64,000 nt of DNA from Paratrimastix pyriformis. Lineage: Eukaryota > Preaxostyla > Paratrimastigidae. Under the pieces are notes generated by a model that worked only from the letters and a program-made list of their open reading frames with translations, was not told where the DNA came from and made no database searches. Of the stretch, positions 1-16,418 are shown one piece after another (the first letter of the stretch is position 1; every line of letters begins with the position of its first letter). A program made the translations under genes and the position numbers. The stretch is from positions 219,001 through 283,000 of the forward strand of contig JAPMOS010000001.1 in NCBI GenBank assembly GCA_027972325.1. The letters run 5' to 3'.

Positions 1-2090
1 GAATGCGCCCTTCTCGCCGAGGTGGGCGCAGGGGAGTGATGTCAACCAAAGCGTCACCCGGGAGGGCAGGATCAACTACGGTGAGAACAGGAAAAGAGCA
101 AAGCACAATCAAAATCTCATGAAAGCCTCCAATCACACAGACATGCCGCCATCACAATAGTTTTCCGCTTGAACGAGGTAACCCCAGACCCAGAGCTCGG
201 GTAATCCATCACGACCTTGTAGGCCTTGAGCATCATCTGAGCTTTTTGAGTTGAGTCGACGAACGTGTTTCTCCCCCCCGCGTGACGTCGCCACGTGACC
301 GAGTCGGGTCAGTCAGTGGTAACTCGGGTTGGAAAATGGGCGGAAAAATCCTTGAACCCTATTGCGACTTTCTAGTTCGCTCCTAGAGGCTGCATTACCT
401 CATCTTCGCGAACGATCACTTCATCCCCAGCCACCCCCACCCCAGCGCCCAGCGCTTGAGGCCCAGCATCAGGCCCCCGACGTAGCTCCGCTGGTCAGTG
501 CCGCCATCCTGGCCAGGAGGGAAGAGTAGACAGGAAAACAGCGACCTCCTCCCTCCTCCTGCAGGTTTTGAGGACGAGCCCACCCGGCAAGCCTGACGCT
601 GCCGTCGTCCACCCGCAAGGGAGAGGGGTTCAGTCCATTGAGGATGCCTCGTAGTGGTGGCCACTAGTCTGCTGGATGGGCACAGCAGGCAGCCGTCTCC
701 GCCGTGGCCGTGATGCAGCCTCCCGCCGGTCGCCGGCCACTCGCGGTGATCCAGCCCGCCGCTCCCGGAGCAGTTGAAGCCGGAGCGTATGGGCCTGAGC
801 CAGGAAGTCCCCCGCGATCATATTGACGGCCCTCTGGTCGGGCGCCCCAGCCTGCCGCGGGCCATCCTTTCTTTCTTTCTCGTGTTAGTGCATCCGATCA
901 TGATCTGCCACTTGTCAGCCGGCCTCCAGCCGGGCCCAGTCCGGGCCTCCAAAGCGGCATGGAGGCGTCCCAGGCCTTCTTGTGCAGCTCCTCGTATGCC
1001 CTTCCAGGTTCGGAGCGAGGTACATCCCTGCGCAGTTCCCCTTAATGTGCCTAAGGTTTTGAAAAATTCAAAATTTTGACAGGGTTGCGTCCGCCGTTCG
1101 CCGGTGTGAAGAGGTCGGGAAGGAAATTTCTCTTGGCATCCGGACGTCCTCGTGGTCTTCTCGAACGGACATAAGGTGAAATTGATCTGCAGTGATCGAG
1201 TCCGACCCGCGACCACACAAGACATCGATGGCCGATATCAGGTTTTGACCTCGAAGCGGCTCGGGCGCTTTGCCAGGGAGCCCAAACACCATCAGAGCGT
1301 TGAGGGAAGGCACCTTCGCTACATTATTGCGAGACAAGACCATTGACTTCCCGGCCCCCGCTGTAGGGCTCCTCAAGTTGCTTACCGGTGTCAGACCGCC
1401 GGGTCGTCCGGTGGGTGTCGGTCATCCCCCGGCCCACCTCCTGGCCCGCTGCGCCCGGCGCCACGCCCCCAAGTCGTCGCAGTCACTAGAGACTCTCCTC
1501 CCCTCGGCGCCCCGGGGAAGCCCGGCCTCCCTGCCCGCGCCCCCTGGCTGGCCCGGGCCTCGCTTCCCCCGTCAACTTTTTCACACCCTCTGCCCCATCG
1601 TCACGACCCTGTCCGGGTTAGTGAAGGATGCAATCTGCCACTGATCCTCCGGCAGGGTCTCGGGGCTGGGCTCACGAGAGCGACGGTTGAAAGAGGCGGC
1701 CCGCTCCGGATCCCACCCATCGAGAGGTTCGCATCAGGGGGAGGTGGCCGCCCGGGGGGTCACAGGGTGAATCGACTGGAAACGCAACACCCTGCCAAGT
1801 GGCAGACCCAACTCGCCTTGCGTTCGGCACACCACACCTCCTCCCCCCTGGCCCCCCGGCCCCCGTCGACCCGACGGCTGCATCCCCCCATCTTGTGACG
1901 GACCTAACCCAAGTAGCACCCGTGCTACTTGACCCCTCGATGTTTCGGTGCAGTGTCACCATCCCCCCGACCCCCCCTTGAGGGAACCCAAGATATCAGT
2001 GTGTAGCCCCACTCAGCCTCTTCATACTGCGCAATTCAGGTCGGGCCTCCGGTGGACGGGTGGGAGGTGGTGGAGACCGGAAGGGCGTCA
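1..2090. other. Intergenic region with no confident gene
   Basis: No homology-supported gene was found here. On the minus strand a short open segment ending near 416 (…YVGGLMLGLKRWALGWGWLG) and another near 660-820 (MIAGDFLAQAHTLRLQLLRE) read like exon fragments, but I could not join them to a start or to a known family. They may be chance in GC-rich DNA. The right part holds copy A of a dispersed repeat, listed separately. Confidence 0.35.
1051..2062. repeat. Dispersed repeat, copy A (degenerate)
   Basis: Bases 1058-1110 match 52846-52900 with small gaps; the shared core is GGGTTGNGTCCGCCGTT after an AT-rich TTTGAAAAATTC start. Further on, 1962-2040 matches 53188-53270 in the same order and orientation (CCATCCCCCCG, GAACCCAA, CTCAGCCT, CATACT, GGGCCT). 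The spacing between the two blocks differs (about 900 against 340 bases), so the copies have diverged or been deleted internally. The family is unknown. Confidence 0.55.
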
Positions 2091-2092
2091 AA

Positions 2093-2610
2093 AACGGGTT
2101 TTCCAAATTCTTAAGTACATTAAGGGGGTTGGGCCGCAATTCGGTCGATCTCACGAAATACAAGGGAGACATCGCGGGTCCGCGATTCTGGAGGACAGAC
2201 TTACGGAGAGGCTCGGATGACTCGTAGAATATTTGAGGGTGAATTTCCGAATGCAGTCGGCGCGTCAGTATCGTGTAGCTCACGTGAGGCTAATTAAGAA
2301 TTCCAAGAAAGTAATAATCTTCCGATCCCCACCACATCATCCCTCGAAGAGAGTCCCAGGTCACGCAGGGTATAGTGAGAATGCGCCCTCCCCCTCCCAC
2401 AGCGCCGGTGAACGCTCTGAACGCCAAAAGGAGCGAAAAGACTGTCTTGCAAGGAATTTCGGCCCCTCCCGGACCTGCGGAAAAAGGCCTTTTCCGTTGT
2501 CTGTCCTTTTGACTGGGGCATGGCAGGCCCGTGACCGGGCCACGGAACCCCAGACTCGCGCATTTTCCGTCGTCGTCAGGCAGCCACAACCTCGTGGCGT
2601 CATCGAATCA
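2093..2610 (+). repeat. 5' flank of PAN gene 1, duplicated upstream of PAN gene 2
   Basis: The tract from about 2160 to 2590 is repeated upstream of 6260. Shared blocks include CAAGGGAGACAT…GGTCCGCG (about 2160 and 6029), CCGGACCTGCGGAAAAAG (2475 and 6137), and TGTCCTTTTGACTGGGG with GGCAGGCCCGTGACCGGG just before each start codon. The duplicated unit therefore carries the presumed promoter and 5' UTR. No TATA box is obvious. Confidence 0.7.
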
Positions 2611-4251
2611 ATGAGTACCAACCAGCTTTCCTTTGAGTGGGAATTTATTCAGGGCGCTGACTTTGACGGCTCTGAAATCTGCGAGCGGTCTGTGAGCATC
2701 AATCATTTTCGATATTATCCCCAGGCTCGACTCAGCGACAACATCAGGTTTCAGCCCATCCTGATTCCTGATTTCTTCCACCACCCTTCGTTCTTCTCAT
2801 TGCCCCATCGTCCGCCCACACGTTTTCCCTTCGTTCCCCGCCTCTCCGCCCCTGGTGTGGCCTCGCAGGGCTTCAACACCAACGGCTTGTTCAGGTCCAC
2901 CTGCGACGAGGGCTGTCGCATTTACTGGAGGTCTGCACCGCCTCCCCACATCCCCCACCGCCGCCGCAACGTCCTCACCGGACCCCCCTCTCTTCTCCAC
3001 GGCACAGCGCCAACCCCACGCATGGCTTCTATCGCCGCGTGCTGCCACCTGCCCCGGTCTCCGCTGAGTGGGAATTCCTTCAGGGCATCGACTTTGACGG
3101 CTCTGACATCTGCCTCCGGTCCGTGCACAGCACCCCTTGACCCACCTCACGTATTCACTTTCCGATATCATTGTCCCACCACCACCACCCCTCCGCAGCT
3201 CCGACCTCTGTGACAACGTCGAGGCCCTGAAGGCCCACGCCCTGACGCTGCCCAACTGTGTGGTCTGTCTGTCACCACCCATCCCCAACCTTCCCCTTCC
3301 CCGCCCCATCATATCCACTTTCTTCTGTTCCCCCTCCTCGGACAATTTGCCACCCATCTTGGCCCTTCCATTTTTGATGGAGGGGGCATCTCGCCCCCAC
3401 GCCTCATCTCCTCCGCCCTTGGTGTGGCCTCCTCGCAGGGTTTCAACACCAACGGCTGGTTCAAGTCCGCCTGCGACGAAAGCCGTCGCCAGCATTGGAC
3501 GTCTGCCCCGCCTCCCCGTCGGACGCCCTCACCGGCCCCCCCTTTCTTCTCGACGGCACAGCTCCAACCCCGCGCGCGGCTTCTATCGCCGCCTCGGGCA
3601 GCCGCAAGAGCAGCCATCTGTCCCGGTCTCCCGCGATGACGAGGAGTGGGAATTCCTCCAGGGCGTCGACTTTGGCGGCTCTGACATCAGCCACCGGTCC
3701 GTGCACATCACCCCTTGACCCACCCACCCACCACCACCCACCCACCACCAGGTCCGACCTCAGCGACAACGTCGAGGCCCTGAAGGCCCACGCCCTGACG
3801 CTGCCCAACTGCGTGGTCTGTCTGTCACCACCCATCCCCAACCTTCCCCTTCCCCGCCCCATCATATCCACTTTCTTCTGTTCCCCCTCCTCGGACAATT
3901 TGCCACCCATCTTGGCCCTTCCATTTTTGATGGAGGGGGCATCTCGCCCCCACGCCTCATCTCCTCCGCCCCTGGTGTGGCCTCCTCGCAGGGTTTCAAC
4001 ACCAACGGCTGGTTCAAGTCCGCCTGCGACGAAAGCCGTCGCCAGCATTGGACGTCTGCCCCCCGCAGGCCCTTCTCTTCCCCACCCTCCCCACCCTTCT
4101 TCTCCGGCAATCGCCCCATCGTCCCCGGGCCAACACGTTTCACCCCCTTTCCACTCCATGCCCTCACCTGCCCCCCTTTCTCTTTCTCTACTAACACAGC
4201 AACAATCCCTCGCGCGGCTTCTATCGCCGCGTGCAACCGAATTCTGACTAA
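2611..4251 (+). CDS. PAN/apple-like modular protein, gene 1
   Basis: A spliced gene encodes three tandem copies of a small module, one more than the neighbouring gene 2. Each module reads: EWEFLQGVDFGGSDI, then SDLSDNVEALKAHAL, then LPNCVGFNTNGWFKSACD, then a W and NPSRGFYRR. The order, the PNC-GFNTNGW core and the closing GFYRR resemble PAN/apple-type modules of protist proteins; that family call is inference. Introns fall at the same three places in every module, with donors GTCCGT, GTCTGT and GTCTGC. Module 1 (2611-2950) seems to lack the EALK…NC exon and may be decayed. Modules 2 and 3 are near-identical for about 300 bases, introns included. The protein ends …VQPNSD at TAA 4249-4251. No signal peptide or membrane segment is visible. 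The role is unknown; such modules usually bind protein or carbohydrate. Confidence 0.65.
3204..4065 (+). repeat. Recent tandem duplication of one PAN-like module (553-base offset)
   Basis: Bases 3212-3512 recur at 3765-4065 with only about two differences seen over roughly 300 bases. The identity includes the intron between the PNC and GFNTNGW exons, so this is recent DNA-level duplication or gene conversion and not selection on protein. Confidence 0.85.
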
Positions 4252-5984
4252 GGGGGTCGGTTCCATCGCCGCCATCCCCTGGGCGTCTGTCTTCGCTTCG
4301 CTTCCCTTCCTTCCTGTCTTCTTGGCCGGACTGTTTGCCTGTGCGCGCCGTCCCCCATGAACCAGCCCCGCGCTCATCCCTCCCCCGCTCCCCCGCTCCC
4401 AGCTGGCGACCAGATCCTCGCTTGTACTTGTACGGATGTACGGGCTCACTCTGGGGCCGACAGCAGCCGGCTGATTTCAGGCGAGTTCTCCCCCCCCCCC
4501 CCCCCCCCCTTGTGGATTTTCCTTCTCCCTGTCCGCGGCCAACATGCCCTTCCCCTGTCGCTCGTTGTCTTTGTCTTGGGAATGAGCATCCGTTGTATTC
4601 TCGACACCAGACAAGGGTGGTGGTGGTGGGGGGGGGGGGGGTGGCTGCTGGCCAGGATCGAATGACACGGGGTCGTGGTGCGGCCCTCGGGCCTCGTGGG
4701 CCTGTTTGGGTGGTGGCCGAGCGACCGGGGGCAGCGTTGGATTGCGTCTTGCGGCCATGAGTGGGCCTGTTAGGGTGGGCCAGCGTTGGATCGCGTCTTG
4801 TGGCCATATGGGGCACGGCGCCCTGTCCTCCATCTCCAGCCCCGCGAGCTGGCGCATGAGCGCCTGGAGTGCTGGGCCCACCCTTCCCCTGGCCGGGGCA
4901 GATGCGAACCCGATGCCCTTCTGGAACCCTGGGCCGCGATCCGGATCCAAAGACCGGCGGGACCACCTTGCACGGCTGGCCTGTGGTGGCCAGGGCCTCG
5001 GCAGCTGCCGCCTGGGGCGGGGGCTGGGGCGAGTCGGTGGCGGGGATCTCGGTGGCGGAGATCTCGGTGGCGGGGCTCTCGGTGGCGGCGGCTGCCCGAG
5101 TGGACGGCCTAGGGTGCAGCTGCTTTGTCACGCTTCGTTCGACCCCCTGAGGCCTGGAGCACTCCGTCGTGGGTGGATGTCCCACAGTTCCGCGGGCAGG
5201 GATGAGGGGGTGGATACCGGCCTGCGGTTGGCGCCGACGATGTGGTTTGTCTTCGCGGCTGACACCGGCCGACCCCCCTGCCGCGCGAACCGACCTCCAG
5301 CGGGCCCTCTCCTCCGTCTCGACCCTCCTGGTTCGGGACGCCCTTGCGCTCATGACCATGCGCAACGGCGCTGCTGCCGCGGCGGGCCCCGCGCCCTGGC
5401 CACGCCGTAGCGGCCGCCCAGGCCCACGACCCGCCCCACCCGCCCCTGAGCACCCCTCCCCATCACCCACACCCATCACTGGGCGGCCCCGCCACCAGGC
5501 GGGCCCCCGGCCGGGAGGAGCCACCATACGGGTCATTTGGCCCGGCCCCCCCCGGAGTGTAACGCATGGCGCGAAGGCGCGAGTAACCTTTCTTCTTGAA
5601 CTTGTCGCCTGCGCCCTCGCAAATACACAGCATGTTCTCTCTCTGTCTCTGGGCATGTGCGATGGTGCTGGTGCTGGTGCTGGTGCTGGTGCTGGTGCTT
5701 GCTTTGGTGCTGATGCTGGTGCTTGGTGCTTGGTGCTTGGTGCTTGGTGCTTGGTGCTTGGTGCTGGTGCTGGTGCTTGGTGCTGGTGCTGATGGCCGGC
5801 AGGCGATGCTGATGTCTCGTCGCCTGGGGTGCGTGTCTGAACAGGGGGCATGGCACGGGCTGTTGGTGCGCCTCTTTGGGACAGACCAGTTCACGCAGTG
5901 GAGGCCCCGGACCAGTCGGTCGTGGCGAGCGGCGTAGGACAGGGGCACAGTCACTGAGGAGCGCGAGTCCGTTTGGAGATATCG
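4252..5984. other. Spacer between PAN genes, with duplicated 3' flank
   Basis: No gene is supported. Bases 4252-4640 repeat at 7274-7580 (shared blocks include CATCCCCTGGGCGTCTGTCTTC, GCTGGCGACCNGATCCTCGCTT and CGGGCTCAC), so the two PAN genes were copied with their 3' flanks. Poly-C lies at about 4494-4510 and poly-G at about 4628-4641. The long minus-strand open frame across this area is a GC-rich artefact. Confidence 0.6.
5656..5793. repeat. (TGGTGC)n / (TGGTGCT)n tandem repeat
   Basis: Hexamer and heptamer units built on GGTGCT/GGTGCTT run for about 135 bases in the spacer. They create long Leu/Val- or Gln/His-rich open frames that are not genes. Confidence 0.85.
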
Positions 5985-6259
5985 ACCAATTTCAGCGCCG
6001 TGCCCGGGCGTTCCCAAAAAATTCAAGGAGACATTATTGCGGATCCGCGTCATTCGATGACCGAGAAATTGCAGTCTGCGTGCCGTTTGAGGTTGATGAA
6101 CACGCTCTCCCCCTGATGAACAGGCATTTTCCCCCGGACCTGCGGAAAAAGATGGCGACGATTCCGCATCTGTCCTTTTGACTGGGGGCATGGCAGGCCC
6201 GTGACCGGGTCCCAGAACCCCAGACTCGCGCATTTTCCTGTCGTCACATCGAAGCGCAA
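5985..6259 (+). repeat. 5' flank of PAN gene 2, copy of the gene 1 flank
   Basis: This matches 2160-2610 in block order up to the start codon. It is shorter than the gene 1 copy. It presumably holds the promoter and 5' UTR of gene 2. Confidence 0.65.
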
Positions 6260-7273
6260 ATGACCGCCCAGCTTACATCTGAGTTTTATTTTCTTCCGTG
6301 CACTGACTTTGAAGGCTCTGACATCTGCGAGCGGTTTGTGAGCATCATTTTCGTGGGCAACATAGTAGTACTAATTATTTATCATTCTCCCCCGCAGCCC
6401 CGACCTCCACGACAACATCGAGGCCCTGAAGGCGTTCGCCCTGACGCTGCCCAACTGTGTGGTCTGTCTACCACGGAGAAGGAATCTCGTTCATCTTTGC
6501 TTCACATTTCTCTCTCCCCGCCTCCCTGGTGTGGCCTCGCAGGGCTTCAACACCAGAGGCGGTTTCAAGTCCGCCTGCGACGATGAAAAACGCTTTGGGT
6601 GGACGTCTGCACTGCCCCTTTCCGCTGCACGTCCTCACCGACCCCCTTCACGCGACACAGCGAGGACACCTCGTGTGGTTTCTATCGCCGCGCGGCCCTG
6701 GATGACGGTGAGTGGGAATTCCTTCAGGGCATCGACTATCCCGGCTATGACGTGTTCGAGCGGTCTGGACATCACTCTTGTCCCCTCATTCCGACCGATA
6801 TTGTTATTCCCCCCCCCCCCCCCCCCCCCCTCCCCCGCAGCCCCGAACTCGCCGACGACATCGACGCCCTGAAGGCGTTCGCTCTGACGGTGTCCCACTG
6901 TGTGGTCTGCCACCGTGGCAGTGGTGGTGGCAGTGGCAGTGGCGGCGGCGGGAGTAGTAGCGGCGGTAGCGGTGGCGGCGGTGGCAGCGGTTGCAGCGGC
7001 AGCACCACCACCACCACCACCACGGGGATCCTCTCTGTCCATTCGCCTCACCACGCCTCTCCGCCCCCCCGGCGTGGCCTCGCAGGGTTTCAATACCCTC
7101 GGCGTGTTCAAGTGCGACTGGGGCGAAACCGAACCCAAGCATTGGACGTCTGCATGCCCCCGCCGTTCGTCCTCACCGACCCCCCCCCCCCCCCCCCCCC
7201 CCCTGCTCATCGTCACAGCGACGATCCCTCGCGCGGCTTCTATCGCCGCCGTGGCCAGCCGAAGTCAGAGTAA
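6260..7273 (+). CDS. PAN/apple-like modular protein, gene 2
   Basis: This is a paralogue of the gene at 2611-4251 with two modules. It starts MTAQLTSEFYFLPCTDFEGS against MSTNQLSFEWEFIQGADFDG in gene 1. Module 1 continues PDLHDNIEALKAFAL, TLPNCVGFNTRGGFKSACDD. Module 2 reads GEWEFLQGIDYPGYDVFER, PELADDIDALKAFAL, HCVGFNTLGVFKCDW, and the protein closes DDPSRGFYRRRGQPKSE with TAA at 7271-7273. Six introns use donors GTTTGT, GTCTGT, GTCTGC, GTCTGG, GTCTGC and GTCTGC. Poly-C tracts stand before two acceptors (about 6811-6830 and 7180-7203). A GGT/GGC-rich repeat fills the intron at 6910-7010. No signal peptide is seen. Function is unknown. Confidence 0.65.
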
Positions 7274-8059
7274 GGGCGTCGGGAACCGACCGCCATCCCC
7301 TGGGCGTCTGTCTTCTCTTCCTTCCTTCCTTCCTGTCTTCTTCGATGGGCCCACTGCGCGCGCCGTCCCCCGAGAACCGTTCATTCACTCTCTCCCCTCG
7401 CTCCCCCCATGTGCCCCGAAGCGCAGCTGGCGACCGGATCCTCGCTTATACTTGTACTTACACGGACGGGCTCACCCTGGGGCCGGCCAGCAGTCGCTGA
7501 ATTCAGGCGGTTGTTTTTTTATCTCTCGTGGATTTTTTTTTTCTCCCTCCCCGGCTTCCCTCCCCGCCCTTTGGCTTTGGCTTTGCTGCGGCAACATCCG
7601 ATCGCCCGGAATCGCGTTGGACGTCCTCTCTTCCTCTCGACGGCAGCGGCTCAACATGAGGGCGGATCAAAAGGATGAAATCATCTGAAATCCTGCCATA
7701 TTCCTGGATGGGAGAGGGCCTCCAGGCAGGTGAGGCTGCTCTGGGTGATTCGGTGGCGGTCAGGCGGCGTGGTGGGCGCCCTCATTCATCCCATGAATGG
7801 GTCGGGTGGGGATCATCACCACCACCAACAACAACATCAGCACCAAGTTCTTGCTTATTCAATGGAGAGTTCGATCAGCTCCCCTGTCTGCCCCGGTCTT
7901 CCCGACATTCACCCCGTCATTGCCGTCTATCCGCAAGCTCGTCTATACAACCACATGATGATGACGGGGAAGGGGGGGGGGGGGGGGATGTCGGTTGGCC
8001 AAAGGTTGTCAGCTCATGGGGGGGGGGGGGGTTATCCACCGCACGGCAGGCGGGTCGGG
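7274..8059. other. Spacer between PAN gene 2 and the BBS7 3' end
   Basis: Bases 7274-7580 are the duplicated 3' flank of the PAN genes. The rest holds poly-G tracts (about 7973-7987 and 8020-8031) and no supported gene. Convergent 3' UTRs are likely. Confidence 0.6.
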
Positions 8060-15332
<7,273 letters not shown>

Positions 15333-15410
15333 CGAGGGAGGAAACAGGAAAACGAGCCGAGTTTTTGCTCCCCCGGTTTATCTGCCAATAGAGCAGCCCC
15401 TTCCCTTTCC
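15333..15410. promoter_or_regulatory. Shared bidirectional promoter of BBS7 and POLR1D
   Basis: Only 78 bases separate the two start codons, both supported by family alignment. Any core promoter and 5' UTRs must lie in this gap or inside the coding regions. No TATA box stands out. Confidence 0.6.
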
Positions 15411-15894
15411 ATGCAGCCGCCACCTCCAATGACCATGATTCCCGATCCGGCGGATGCTCGAAATGCCACTTTTGTTTTTCTGCAGGAAGATCACACTCTG
15501 GGGAACGCTCTGCGTTACATGCTCATAAAACAGTCTGTGAGTGTGCCCCCACCCACGGGTTGCATTGAGTTCATTGCCCTTCCACCACCGTAGCCCCAAG
15601 ACCCACTTTTGTGGCTATTCCATCCCCCACCCTTCGGAAGCCAAGATGCACTTCAGATTGCAGTCTTCGGGTCTGGTTCTTGCACCCCCCACGACGTCAC
15701 GTCGTCGCTGTTCTCCACCAGATCCGGAACTCTCCGCAAAGGACCTTCTTCACGAGGGTGTTGACAGCCTGAAGGAGATGCTCCATCACATCGATTCCGA
15801 GTTCACCAAGGAGCTCGCCCGCTTCCAGGCGGCCCAGCCCACACAGACGGGACCAGCCTCCCAGTCGCAAAGTGCGCCGATCGATAAGGAATAA
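15411..15894 (+). CDS. POLR1D: RNA polymerase I/III subunit AC19 (POLR1D/RPC19)
   Basis: AC19 pairs with AC40 to form the α-like assembly platform of RNA polymerases I and III. The three-exon gene encodes 123 residues, the usual size. Exon 1 (15411-15532) carries FVFLQEDHTLGNALRYMLIK; exon 2 (15594-15670) gives HPKTHFCGYSIPHPSEAKMH; exon 3 (15722-15894) gives the amphipathic tail DLLHEGVDSLKEMLHHI. The HTLGNALRY and FCGY-HPSE motifs are diagnostic, and FCGYxxxHPSE separates AC19 from RPB11. Joining exons with donors GTCTGT (61-base intron) and GTCTGG (51-base intron) aligns with animal AC19 with at most one gap. The second intron is a multiple of three with no stop, so its retention would stay open. 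The gene is divergent from BBS7. Confidence 0.95.
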
Positions 15895-16418
15895 GGATGA
15901 GGAGGGGCTGTCGTATTCTCTTTTGGGGCGCCGCCCCACCTTTGCGGGGCCTCTGCATCCCGTTCCCATCTGTCTTCTTCTTCACCTGGGTTTCTCCCAT
16001 TCGCGGCCCGTTGCTGCCAGTGGAGGGAGGTGACTGGCAGCTAGCCCTCTTCTTCCTCCTCCCTCCGGCACAAGCAGGCATCTCACGCCACACGTCACTA
16101 CCCCCGGGGAGATGAGGGCATACAGATGGGAGATGGGGCATGAAGGAGCTGTTTGAGAGGAGGGCCGCACCCAAAAAACAAAAAACAAAAACTGCCACCA
16201 ACCCCGGACACCGGGGGGAGGGGGGGGGGGGGGGAGGAAGAGGAAACACCAGAAGAGGGCGGAGGGGAGGCGATGGAAGGGGATGGGGAGGAGGGAGGGC
16301 GCAAGAAGACGCTCCACTCGAGTCCTCAAAGCACACGCACACAGATCGGGAGGATGGGATGGGGATGGGGATGGGGATGGGGATGGGGATGGGGATGGAG
16401 ATGGGGGGGGGGGAATCC
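15895..16418. other. Convergent 3' spacer
   Basis: This separates the 3' ends of POLR1D (plus) and the membrane-protein gene (minus). It holds poly-G at about 16213-16232 and a (GGGGAT)n run at about 16354-16400. No gene is supported. Confidence 0.6.

Noticed and set aside
3461-5851. 796-codon minus-strand open frame
   Set aside because: It runs antisense through the PAN gene exons, introns and a hexamer repeat; low complexity from GC-rich codons, no family match.
6315-6360. Conventional donor GTGAGC in the PAN genes
   Set aside because: Using GTTTGT or GTCTGT four to five bases upstream closes the frame to R+PDLHDN and gives the same phase in all other modules; GTGAGC does not.
15671-15721. 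Reading the second POLR1D intron as coding (51 bases, in frame, no stop)
   Set aside because: Removing it aligns LQSSDPELSAKDLLHEGV with the family with one small gap; keeping it inserts 17 unmatched residues.
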